56,506 nucleotides of DNA from Alphaproteobacteria bacterium CG1_02_46_17 (GTDB lineage Bacteria > Pseudomonadota > Alphaproteobacteria > Micavibrionales > Micavibrionaceae): contig MNUG01000012.1 in NCBI GenBank assembly GCA_001871905.1, positions 3,888 to 60,393 on the forward strand, given 5' to 3'. The stretch's first letter is position 1. Every line of letters starts with the position of its first letter. The notes under the pieces are model-generated. The model did no database searches and had not been told where the DNA came from. It saw only the letters and a program-made list of their open reading frames with translations. Shown here piece by piece: positions 8,258 through 15,669 of the stretch. The translations under genes were made by a program, and so were the position numbers.

Positions 8258-9026
8258 ACAACAATTGTTCGGCCATCTGACTGAATTGCGCACACGACTT
8301 TTATGGTCGGTGGTGGTGATGATCGGCGCATCGATTGTGGCCTATTTTTATGTCGAGGATATATACGGATTTCTGGTGCGGCCCTTGGCCAATGCCATGG
8401 GGCCGTCCGATTCCCAACGTCTGATTTATACCGATTTGACCGAGGCTTTTTTTACCTATGTCAAGGTCGCGTTCTTTACCGGATGTTTTGCAACCTTTCC
8501 CTTTGTTGCCACGCAAATCTGGAAATTTATTTCCCCGGGCTTGTTTGAAAACGAGAAAAGAACATTACTGCCTTTTTTAATTGGTGCGCCGGTTCTGTTT
8601 TTTTGCGGCGGCGCAACAGTTTATTTTCTGGTTTTACCGCTGGCCTTTCGCTTTTTTTTGAGTTTCCAGAGTAATGCCGATCAAACGGTTTTGCCCATCA
8701 TGCTCGAGGCCAAAGTCGGAGAATATCTTGATCTGATTATGCTATTGATTTTTGCCTTCGGACTGTGCTTTCAGTTGCCTGTTATCATGGGTATTCTGGG
8801 ACGGGCAGGGGTTGTAACCGAGCAAATGCTGGCCTCAAAGCGCCGCTATGCTGTGGTCATTATCTTTGTGGTGGCGGCTTTTTTGACACCACCCGATATT
8901 ATTTCCCAAGTCGCTCTGGCGGTTCCTTTGATAGGTCTTTACGAATTATCAATCCTTGTTGTGAGATATATAAATCATAACAAAAACAAGAATTTATCAG
9001 ATGACAACTCCACTCGACCGATATAA
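8244..9026 (+). CDS. tatC: Sec-independent translocase protein TatC
   Basis: 260 residues, six membrane helices. TatC binds the twin-arginine signal peptide. The family hallmark HLTELRTRLLWS lies at residues 11-22, and the conserved Glu in the first periplasmic/cytoplasmic loops and SPGLFENEKR (about 100) are present. An ATG 12 bp upstream (8232) is in frame, but the one at 8244 follows the purine run GGGGGCG and gives the usual MEQNKQQLF start. Overlaps the end of tatB by 14 bp and the start of zapE by 26 bp. Confidence 0.94.
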   Translation: MEQNKQQLFGHLTELRTRLLWSVVVMIGASIVAYFYVEDIYGFLVRPLANAMGPSDSQRLIYTDLTEAFFTYVKVAFFTGCFATFPFVATQIWKFISPGLFENEKRTLLPFLIGAPVLFFCGGATVYFLVLPLAFRFFLSFQSNADQTVLPIMLEAKVGEYLDLIMLLIFAFGLCFQLPVIMGILGRAGVVTEQMLASKRRYAVVIIFVVAAFLTPPDIISQVALAVPLIGLYELSILVVRYINHNKNKNLSDDNSTRPI

Positions 9027-10119
9027 CGCTCTTTTATCACGCCGGAAAATTGATCCAGATCCGTTGCAAGACCATGCTGCCCGCTCTTTGATGCGTCTCT
9101 ATCAGGATGTATTGGACTATGAAGAGGCGAGAAAAAGCTGGCGGCAAAAGATCAGATTTTTGAATATTCGAAAATTGCCCCCGCGTGGCATTTATTTGCA
9201 CGGTCCTGTCGGTCGGGGCAAGTCGATGTTGATGGATATTTTTTATGACTCGATTCCACTCTCCATCAAGAAACGTCGCGTCCATTTCCACCAATTTATG
9301 ATCGAGGTGCATGACTATATCCATTCCCGCCGTTCAATAGATGGTATTATCGAGGATATGGATGCGGCCTTGCCATCTCTGGCTTTGGTGATTTCTAACC
9401 GCTCGCGCGTATTGTGCTTTGATGAATTCCACGTCACCGATGTAGCAGATGCTATGATCCTCTCGCGTTTATTTACGTCTATGCTCGATCAGGGCATTAC
9501 ATTGGTGTGCACCAGTAATTGGCACCCTGACGATTTATATAAAGGCGGTCTGCAACGTGATCGTTTCCTATCGTTTATCAATCTGATTAAAGCGCGGATG
9601 GAAATTGTGGCCATTGATAGTCCGGTCGATTATCGCGCCAAACAATTAAAAGAAATGTCGGTTTATTTTTCTCCACTCAATTACGAAACAGCCAAACGCG
9701 CAGATAACCTTTTTGAAGGTCTAACCGAAGGGGCCGAGAGCTTACCCGACCTGATCAACGTCAAAGGACGCATGATTCAGGTGCCGGTTGCCGCCAAAGG
9801 TGTGGCGCGGTTCGGCTTTGCCCAACTCTGTGAGAGACCATTGGGAGCCGAAGACTATTTATCGATTGCCAAGCGATATCATACGGTCTTTCTCGAGAAC
9901 GTGCCGCGTATGGGATATGACCGCCGGAATGAAGCCAAACGAATGATGACTTTGGTTGATATTTTATATGATAATGGCCGAAATTTGGTCATAACAGCAG
10001 ACGCAATGCCGCAGAAACTCTATACTGGCCACGATCATGCCTTTGAATTTCAAAGAACAGTGTCAAGGTTGCTGGAAATGCAGACCGAAGATTACCTGAA
10101 TAGGGTTACAACGATGTAA
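9001..10119 (+). CDS. zapE: Cell division protein ZapE / AFG1-like ATPase
   Basis: 372 residues, an AAA-type ATPase of the AFG1/ZapE family linked to Z-ring regulation in bacteria and membrane-protein quality control in mitochondria. Walker A is LHGPVGRGKSML (about residues 67-78), Walker B is LCFDEFHVTDVADA (about 138-151), and sensor-1 CTSNW follows. Its start lies 26 bp inside tatC, so it belongs to the same transcription unit; serS, a frequent tatC neighbour in this class, is not here. A C-terminal family block NVPRMGYDRRNEAKR is complete. Confidence 0.92.
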   Translation: MTTPLDRYNALLSRRKIDPDPLQDHAARSLMRLYQDVLDYEEARKSWRQKIRFLNIRKLPPRGIYLHGPVGRGKSMLMDIFYDSIPLSIKKRRVHFHQFMIEVHDYIHSRRSIDGIIEDMDAALPSLALVISNRSRVLCFDEFHVTDVADAMILSRLFTSMLDQGITLVCTSNWHPDDLYKGGLQRDRFLSFINLIKARMEIVAIDSPVDYRAKQLKEMSVYFSPLNYETAKRADNLFEGLTEGAESLPDLINVKGRMIQVPVAAKGVARFGFAQLCERPLGAEDYLSIAKRYHTVFLENVPRMGYDRRNEAKRMMTLVDILYDNGRNLVITADAMPQKLYTGHDHAFEFQRTVSRLLEMQTEDYLNRVTTM

Positions 10120-10154
10120 CTTGATGTTTACGATCCACGCATTAGAATAGCTTT

Positions 10155-11333
10155 ATGGGGTTCTTTTCTTCATTTTTTGGATCAAAACAAAAAAAACCGT
10201 CTTCAATCGAGACGGAACGGAAAATTGCGCTGACCGGATCGGACCAACAACGCCGCGATCTGGCGCAGAGCCCGTCAACCAATCGTGAAATTCTATGTTA
10301 TATGGCGGCCAAGGACGAAAATGCCGACATCCGTCTGATTCTGGCCGAACGTCTGGCAAAATTATTGCCTGACCTATCTTCGGATAAACATAGCAGCCTT
10401 TATAAATACACTGTCGAAGTATTGGGTATTCTGGCATTGGATGAAGTTCTCAAAGTCAGGGTAGCCCTATCGTCAGTTCTGAAAGACTATGTAGATGCTC
10501 CACCGAAAATCGTGGGACAGTTGGCGCGCGATTTAGAGCGTCAAGTATCCGAACCAATCCTGAGATATTGCGTGGCGTTACCGGATGAAGAGTTGCTGGA
10601 CATACTAAAGTCCCACCCCGCAAGTTGGGCCATCCAAGCCATTGCCAATCGTCCAGCCTTGTCTCAACCTGTATCGGGAGCAGTCATTGAAACGGACGAT
10701 GTTGAGGCAGGAACAGTGTTGCTGTCAAATGCCAAAGCTGACATTTCTCTTGAGGATTTGAAACGGATTGTCGAGAAAGCAAAATCATATCCGGAATGGC
10801 AAAAACCGGTTGCAATGCATAAAAATTTACCCAAGGAACTGGCCAGAGAACTAACCGGTTTTGTCGATCAGTCGGTTCGTAATTTGTTGTTGGAACGCAC
10901 GGATTTTTCTTCTGATGAGATGGAAGACATTGCTGAAAGCGTCAAACGACGTGTCGAGTTTGCGGACAAACAAAATGAAAATGTCGAAGACCGTGTGTGG
11001 AATTATTTGAAGGAGGGCACTTTGACGGATGAAGTGATGATCGATGCCATTGCCATTCGCGATACGGACTTTGTCTATGTCGGGATTGCAGCCTTGTTAA
11101 GAACCTCCCCTGATAATGTCCGCAAGATTTTTGATATGAAGACTTCGAAATCCGTTGTGGCAATGTGCTGGCGGGCGGGTCTTTCCATGAGGACGGCCTT
11201 GAAAATTCAACAAGAAATCGTCAAGATCCCGCATAAGGAGCTGATTTACCCGCGTGGTGGGACGGATTATCCACTCAACGATAATGATATGGAATGGCAG
11301 CTCGATTTCTTGGGATTGAAAACTGGAAAATAA
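10155..11333 (+). CDS. DUF2336 domain protein
   Basis: 392 residues, all-helical. The region about 30-130 (DQQRRDLAQSPSTNREILCYMA through DEVLKVRVALS) reads as HEAT-like repeats, and about 160-290 matches the DUF2336 pattern common in alphaproteobacteria (RIVEKAKSYPEWQKPVAMH, TGFVDQSVRNLLLERTDFS). The N-terminus has a short GFFSSFFGS hydrophobic start but no convincing signal peptide. Function of the family is not established; scaffold or regulatory roles are suspected. It lies 35 bp after zapE. Family assignment is by pattern recall and should be checked. Confidence 0.7.
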   Translation: MGFFSSFFGSKQKKPSSIETERKIALTGSDQQRRDLAQSPSTNREILCYMAAKDENADIRLILAERLAKLLPDLSSDKHSSLYKYTVEVLGILALDEVLKVRVALSSVLKDYVDAPPKIVGQLARDLERQVSEPILRYCVALPDEELLDILKSHPASWAIQAIANRPALSQPVSGAVIETDDVEAGTVLLSNAKADISLEDLKRIVEKAKSYPEWQKPVAMHKNLPKELARELTGFVDQSVRNLLLERTDFSSDEMEDIAESVKRRVEFADKQNENVEDRVWNYLKEGTLTDEVMIDAIAIRDTDFVYVGIAALLRTSPDNVRKIFDMKTSKSVVAMCWRAGLSMRTALKIQQEIVKIPHKELIYPRGGTDYPLNDNDMEWQLDFLGLKTGK

Positions 11334-11426
11334 GAATAAAATAATTAAGCATATTGTGGGGGAACATGAAGTGTGAGATCGTTTAACCCATTGTGTGAAA
11401 TGTTAATAAGGAAAGGGATTCTTGTG

Positions 11427-11924
11427 ATGTCGAAAAATAGATACAATAATATCAATATGTTGTGTGTTTCTGCGTTTGCTCTGGGGGCTCTGGCTTTCCC
11501 GGTTTTGGCAAATGCACAAACGGCTGGAGACTATAAAAGTAAACTTGCGACTGCTCATCAGGAGCGGGTCGAAGCCGCCAAGGAGCATCATCAAGCGCGC
11601 GTTGAAGATGCCAAGGAAAAGCATCAAGAGCACGTTGAGCAGATGAAGGAAAACCATCAGGAGCGTGTTGAGGATGCCAAAGAAAGGCATCAAGAGCATG
11701 TTGAACAGATAAAAGAAAATCGTCAGGAGCGAGCCGAAGCCGCGAAGGAACATCATCAGGAACGTGTTGAGGATGCCAAAGAAAAACATCAAGAGCATGT
11801 TGAACAGATGAAAGAAAATCGTCAGGAACGGGTTGAAGCCGTTAAAGATAAGCATAAATCCAAGGTCGATGACCGTCAGGAAAAAATGAAAGAGCTGAAA
11901 GCAAAGCGACCAGTTTCCCCATAA
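11427..11924 (+). CDS. Secreted coiled-coil protein of ten 11-residue repeats
   Basis: 165 residues from the ATG at 11427, which follows AAGGGA. A signal peptide ends at about LANA-QT (residue 30). The mature part is almost entirely ten back-to-back 11-residue units from residue 44 to 153 with consensus HQERVEDAKEK. Valine is fixed at position 5 and Lys at 9, with mostly Ala/Met at 8. No lipobox, no cysteine. The 11-residue period predicts a straight or slightly right-handed coiled coil in the periplasm. The gene ends with a strong terminator 28 bp downstream. Not recognised as a named family; function unknown. A longer frame from 11373 is unlikely to be used. Confidence 0.75.
   Translation: MSKNRYNNINMLCVSAFALGALAFPVLANAQTAGDYKSKLATAHQERVEAAKEHHQARVEDAKEKHQEHVEQMKENHQERVEDAKERHQEHVEQIKENRQERAEAAKEHHQERVEDAKEKHQEHVEQMKENRQERVEAVKDKHKSKVDDRQEKMKELKAKRPVSP
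11556..11885 (+). repeat. Ten tandem 33-bp units encoding 11-residue repeats
   Basis: Each unit encodes a variant of HQERVEDAKEK. Units 3, 5 and 8 (HQEHVEQ-KEN type) alternate with HQERVEDAKE(K/R) units, giving a higher-order pattern that suggests duplication of two- or three-unit blocks. Units 2-3 and 7-8 are nearly identical in protein sequence. Expansion or contraction in phase by 33 bp would leave the frame intact. Confidence 0.85.
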
Positions 11925-11951
11925 TTTGATATCATTTTTTGTAATTATATT

Positions 11952-11988
11952 GCGATTTCCCGGAAAAACTTGGGAAATCGCTTTTTTT
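11952..11988 (+). terminator. Intrinsic terminator after the repeat protein
   Basis: Perfect 10-bp stem GCGATTTCCC (11952-11961) / GGGAAATCGC (11972-11981) with a 10-nt loop, followed by seven T. It closes the transcription unit of the repeat protein. Confidence 0.93.
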
Positions 11989-12061
11989 ATTTGCGGGCTA
12001 CAGAGAAATTCTGTTTCTATACATTAGCGTTTTTCATATGTATTTTTTTAAGCGGGCTTGA

Positions 12062-12871
12062 ATGAGAGATTTAGGCAATTCGAAAAATATCGCAAGTATC
12101 TTTTGCCTGTCTGATCGAGATGTTTCCAATGCAAACATCGGCCCGCATTTTTTTGCCGAATGTGTTGATGTCGAAACCGCGTTAAAGTCTCGAGATAGCT
12201 TAAATATCGGCAAAACAATGTCTGGTTTATTAGAAAGAATTTTAAACTCCAAGACCGGACAGAATAGGGACGAAAAACAACAGGTTCCCCATAGCCTGAA
12301 TTTTTGGATGAACGCCTTTGAAAAATTCTTTTCAAGAGACTCATCTGGTGCGGCTCAATTGGCGTCCGCGAGCTTGATACAAGTTTCTAAAAAACTGGCT
12401 TTTTATGAGGATATAAAGATTGCTGTTTTTGGAGCTGTGCTCCTAACTGCTGCAAAAGGAGCAGGAGAAAGCCCATCATTCTTACCCCGCTCAATCAAGG
12501 ACATCGAAACAGTCATGAAATGGTCGGCCATTTCCTATGAAAAAGCACATTGTGCTATTATGTTTGACCATGCTGCGGATGTCTGGGCCCGCCTTCTGGT
12601 GAGGTCCTCCCCCTACGAAAGATATGAAAGTGCCGCCGGCGTAAAAGCATGGGCCAATACGCGAAGGACGGATATCAAATGCGTCCATGACTTTGTGGAC
12701 CAGATTCTTTGTGATGCGAGGTTAGACGATAATGGCAGAGGCCTTATTGTAACAGATTTCGATAGTGATTTTACGAGGATCCCAGAAAAAGTAGGATCCC
12801 CGATGGAAGAAATAGTATATACTGTACGGAAATTGCACGTGGTTAAGTCTAGTGAACCAAAGTTGCCATAA
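12062..12871 (+). CDS. Unknown 269-residue protein
   Basis: Not recognised. Soluble, no signal peptide; one moderately hydrophobic helix at about 118-132 (KIAVFGAVLLTAAKGAG) is likely buried rather than membrane-spanning. Cysteines are scattered and no catalytic motif stands out. It starts 74 bp after the strong terminator, so it has its own promoter, and ends 36 bp before the next gene in the same direction, suggesting a two-gene unit. The SD region is weak. The C-terminal half is rich in charged residues around VDQILCDARLDDNGRG. Confidence 0.6.
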   Translation: MRDLGNSKNIASIFCLSDRDVSNANIGPHFFAECVDVETALKSRDSLNIGKTMSGLLERILNSKTGQNRDEKQQVPHSLNFWMNAFEKFFSRDSSGAAQLASASLIQVSKKLAFYEDIKIAVFGAVLLTAAKGAGESPSFLPRSIKDIETVMKWSAISYEKAHCAIMFDHAADVWARLLVRSSPYERYESAAGVKAWANTRRTDIKCVHDFVDQILCDARLDDNGRGLIVTDFDSDFTRIPEKVGSPMEEIVYTVRKLHVVKSSEPKLP

Positions 12872-12907
12872 TAAAAAATAGGAATGCTTTTCTGAACAGG
12901 GAAGACA

Positions 12908-14113
12908 ATGAGTAAGGAAGCCATTACCAAAACTTTTTTTAGCCAATCTGCCGAGGCGGTCGATCATGCCGCGCGGACAGGGAAAATTTGCAGACCATAT
13001 CTGAAAGAGGCACGTCGAGCCCCAGAGCTTAAAAACGACCTGATCGAATATGGTGCTGATCCCATTAGTTTGTGGATCCAGCATAAAAAACTCTCTGATA
13101 AACAAACCGCAAGACATATGGGATGTACAATCCCAGAATATCAGGCCTTAAAAAATGACTCTGACGGAGCGTTTTCGAAAATAACCACAGATCTGGTTTT
13201 GAATTTTTGCCACGGACTTGGTGTCCATCCCGCACATTTGGGGTCTCTGGATGATGATTTCCGGCAAAGCCTTCCTCCTGCGGTTCTCGCGGCCAATATA
13301 AAAATTGTTGAAGACCAGAGCGACAAATACGGGTTAGGGGATAAACAGCTTGCCCAGTACGCCATCTCTGTAGAAGGTCGTCGTTACAGTAGGTCATTCC
13401 ATGACGATTGTAAGTTTGGCAGGCTTGCCGAAAAAGTTGATGATCTGGACGCCGAGGATTTAACGACTTTATTCACTATGGCATCCAGTTTGAAATATAC
13501 GCCAAGGCTGCAGGCATTTTCCAGTCTTGTCTGCCATCACCTGATCGACGAGTATCAAGATCATCGGGACATGAGTGTAACGTCACAATTATCAGATGCT
13601 CGGAACATTACAGATAAATATACAAAATTATTATCCTCGGGATATGGTGGATTAACGGAACTCATTCCCAACGGCACACCGTATGCTCTGGTCAAAAAGT
13701 TCAGAACAGATGAGCGTCCCCCGACACAAAGCGACATTCGGTTCGAATTGAAACGGTTTGCGGCATTGATTATGCAAGAAGATCTGAACCGCATTTGGTC
13801 TATCGGACGCAAGCGGGAACTAGATATAAAATGGGATTTTTCTGCTCTGCATCCCGAGATCAGGAGGGCTGCATCAGCCGTCCATGCCTATGTAGATGCC
13901 TTGCGAAAAGGAGCCTCGGGGATTGAGCGGGAAATCGAAAATGAGAAAGTTATCGCCGAAGAGCTACAAAATCTTGGAACGTGGCACGACAGGCTTCACG
14001 ATAATCCCGAAGAAGCAAAGGTCGTTGGTCGATTGTTGGTGAACCGCATTCAGGCGCATCGGTTAATGCAGAGGGAACAGCCGCTCCTGCTATCCGAACC
14101 AGCTGTCAAATAA
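12908..14113 (+). CDS. Unknown protein with two helix-turn-helix-like segments
   Basis: 401 residues. Residues about 55-110 (WIQHKKLSDKQTARHMGCT to NFCHGLGVHPAHL) have the spacing of a Cro/C1 (XRE) helix-turn-helix: a short helix, a DKQ-A--MG turn and a trailing G-V-P--L. Residues about 131-200 start with a related GLGDKQLAQYA segment, suggesting a second, diverged copy. The C-terminal third is helical and charged (EIRRAASAVHAYVDAL to AHRLMQREQPLLL). No membrane helix or signal. Downstream partner of the 12062 gene. It could be a DNA-binding regulator, but the second HTH is an inference from similarity by eye. Confidence 0.6.
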   Translation: MSKEAITKTFFSQSAEAVDHAARTGKICRPYLKEARRAPELKNDLIEYGADPISLWIQHKKLSDKQTARHMGCTIPEYQALKNDSDGAFSKITTDLVLNFCHGLGVHPAHLGSLDDDFRQSLPPAVLAANIKIVEDQSDKYGLGDKQLAQYAISVEGRRYSRSFHDDCKFGRLAEKVDDLDAEDLTTLFTMASSLKYTPRLQAFSSLVCHHLIDEYQDHRDMSVTSQLSDARNITDKYTKLLSSGYGGLTELIPNGTPYALVKKFRTDERPPTQSDIRFELKRFAALIMQEDLNRIWSIGRKRELDIKWDFSALHPEIRRAASAVHAYVDALRKGASGIEREIENEKVIAEELQNLGTWHDRLHDNPEEAKVVGRLLVNRIQAHRLMQREQPLLLSEPAVK

Positions 14114-14159
14114 GCAGAAAATAAATCATGTCCTGCTGAGCCCGTTAACGCGAAATATT

Positions 14160-15524
14160 TTATGTGTTTATCTCAAGAGCAGGCGTTTTCAAATCCACAG
14201 CTTGTTGTGGCTTTGCCGAAGCAACAACGGTTGATGGTTTTGGAGACGTAATTTCATCGCTGGCCAAAACAATTTTGGCACCTGTTGATTTTGCGGAGGC
14301 CACAACAGTCGCTGCAGGTTCCGTATCACCAAAAGCTCTTTTGTGATCTTGCAGTCGAGTCTCAACAGCAACCTGATAATTATTTAAAGCCTCTGACGCT
14401 GTTGCGCCTTTGACGTAGAACATCGGGTTAACTTTAGCCACAAAACCGAGTTTGTCTTTCGCGACAGCATCAGGATATTGTTCTGCAAGTCTGAGAAGTT
14501 TCTTGACGCCCCCCGGCCCAACATTATAGGCAGCATACAAAGTTCCCCAGTTTGATTTTTCCCGAACATCAAGCCCCAACCCTTCGGCAAGATCCTTGAC
14601 ATAGAATTGAGATGCATAGGTCGATATTTCAGGATGGTCTCTGAGGGCAAGAACATTGCCATTTACTTCTTTGAGGGCTTTTTGCAAACCAGGAATTTCA
14701 TGACCGTGTTGTTTGATAACACTCTTGAATGTGCCCTTTGTAAATTGCCAGTCACCTAGACATCCTGTCGGGCTGAGGCGGTTCTTTCCAAAGCTGGATT
14801 CAACCCCCCACAGACCTTTTGACAAGTCTGTTGGAACACCAGTAACTTCTGATGCTTGTGCGATGGCATCATTAACGCGGAGCTGGCGATCCCCGATAGA
14901 GATCTTGATCGGACTGAGTTTGAAGTCACTCTGGACGCCTGTATTGGTACTTGTGCTTGCACTAGGACCAGCATCAGCACCAGAAAAAGAACCGTTGCGG
15001 CCATGGGATCCGTAATAGGCTCTTCTATCAATCAGTTTTGCCGCATCACTAAATGAATTGATGGATGACCCTTCAGTATCATCGTCATATCCGTGAAATT
15101 TTGAAGAGAATCTATCCAGTACAGCATGGAATTGTGCAGCATCAGGAGCAATTGCTTCAAGCATCAAGCGGATATTTTCTTGTAGATCGGATTGCCACAA
15201 ATTGGCAGTAAACATTTTCAGGCGATCATTTTTCTGGACTTCTTTTTCTTCCTGGGTTAGATCGGCACTATCATCATCGCCGTGACCCATTTCATGCATC
15301 ATGCGTTGGAAGGCAGCATTCCGGATCGAGGATTTGCCGTCATAAAAATCTTTACCATTATTGCTAATCAGGACATGGGATGTGTTATCGTGTTCGTCAT
15401 CTGCATCTTGGACAGCAGGAGACGCGTCAACTATGCCGGACATCATCTTTTGAAATGCGGTGTCTTGTTCCGCAGGAATCTCTATTTTATTTGTATCGAC
15501 GGAGGATTTTTTCTCTTCAATCAT
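14160..15524 (-). CDS. Lytic transglycosylase-like protein without Sec signal
   Basis: 454 residues from the ATG at 15524 (AGGTG SD). A GTG three codons earlier overlaps the SD. The C-terminal half, about residues 220-345, is an SLT-type transglycosylase domain: catalytic Glu about 242 in LWGVESSFGKN, then CLGDWQFTKGTF and the family AAYNVGPGGVKK. The N-terminal half is acidic and polar with two copies of an AFQ-MM motif (about 23-28 and 71-76). There is no signal peptide, although the substrate is in the periplasm. Next to flhA and in a cluster whose FlgJ lacks a muramidase domain, it may be exported through the flagellar system to open peptidoglycan for the rod. The C-tail repeats TVVASAK twice. 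Confidence 0.75.
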   Translation of the reverse strand: MIEEKKSSVDTNKIEIPAEQDTAFQKMMSGIVDASPAVQDADDEHDNTSHVLISNNGKDFYDGKSSIRNAAFQRMMHEMGHGDDDSADLTQEEKEVQKNDRLKMFTANLWQSDLQENIRLMLEAIAPDAAQFHAVLDRFSSKFHGYDDDTEGSSINSFSDAAKLIDRRAYYGSHGRNGSFSGADAGPSASTSTNTGVQSDFKLSPIKISIGDRQLRVNDAIAQASEVTGVPTDLSKGLWGVESSFGKNRLSPTGCLGDWQFTKGTFKSVIKQHGHEIPGLQKALKEVNGNVLALRDHPEISTYASQFYVKDLAEGLGLDVREKSNWGTLYAAYNVGPGGVKKLLRLAEQYPDAVAKDKLGFVAKVNPMFYVKGATASEALNNYQVAVETRLQDHKRAFGDTEPAATVVASAKSTGAKIVLASDEITSPKPSTVVASAKPQQAVDLKTPALEINT

Positions 15525-15669
15525 CGTACACACCTATCTTTTTTTAATATTATGCCTCATCTTACCGGAAAATAGAGTAAAAAGTCAATATTTCTGGAAA
15601 TTTTATATATAGGGCTAAATACTAAAGGGAGGACATAGGAATAAGTTCTTTGTATGACCGATAGGGAGC

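Noticed and set aside
11403-11855. Long minus-strand frame opposite the repeat protein
   Set aside because: An antisense shadow created by the 33-bp repeats; the plus-strand frame has signal peptide, SD and terminator.
11556-11885. CRISPR-like regular repeats
   Set aside because: Units are contiguous with no spacers, in frame, and encode the hendecad protein.
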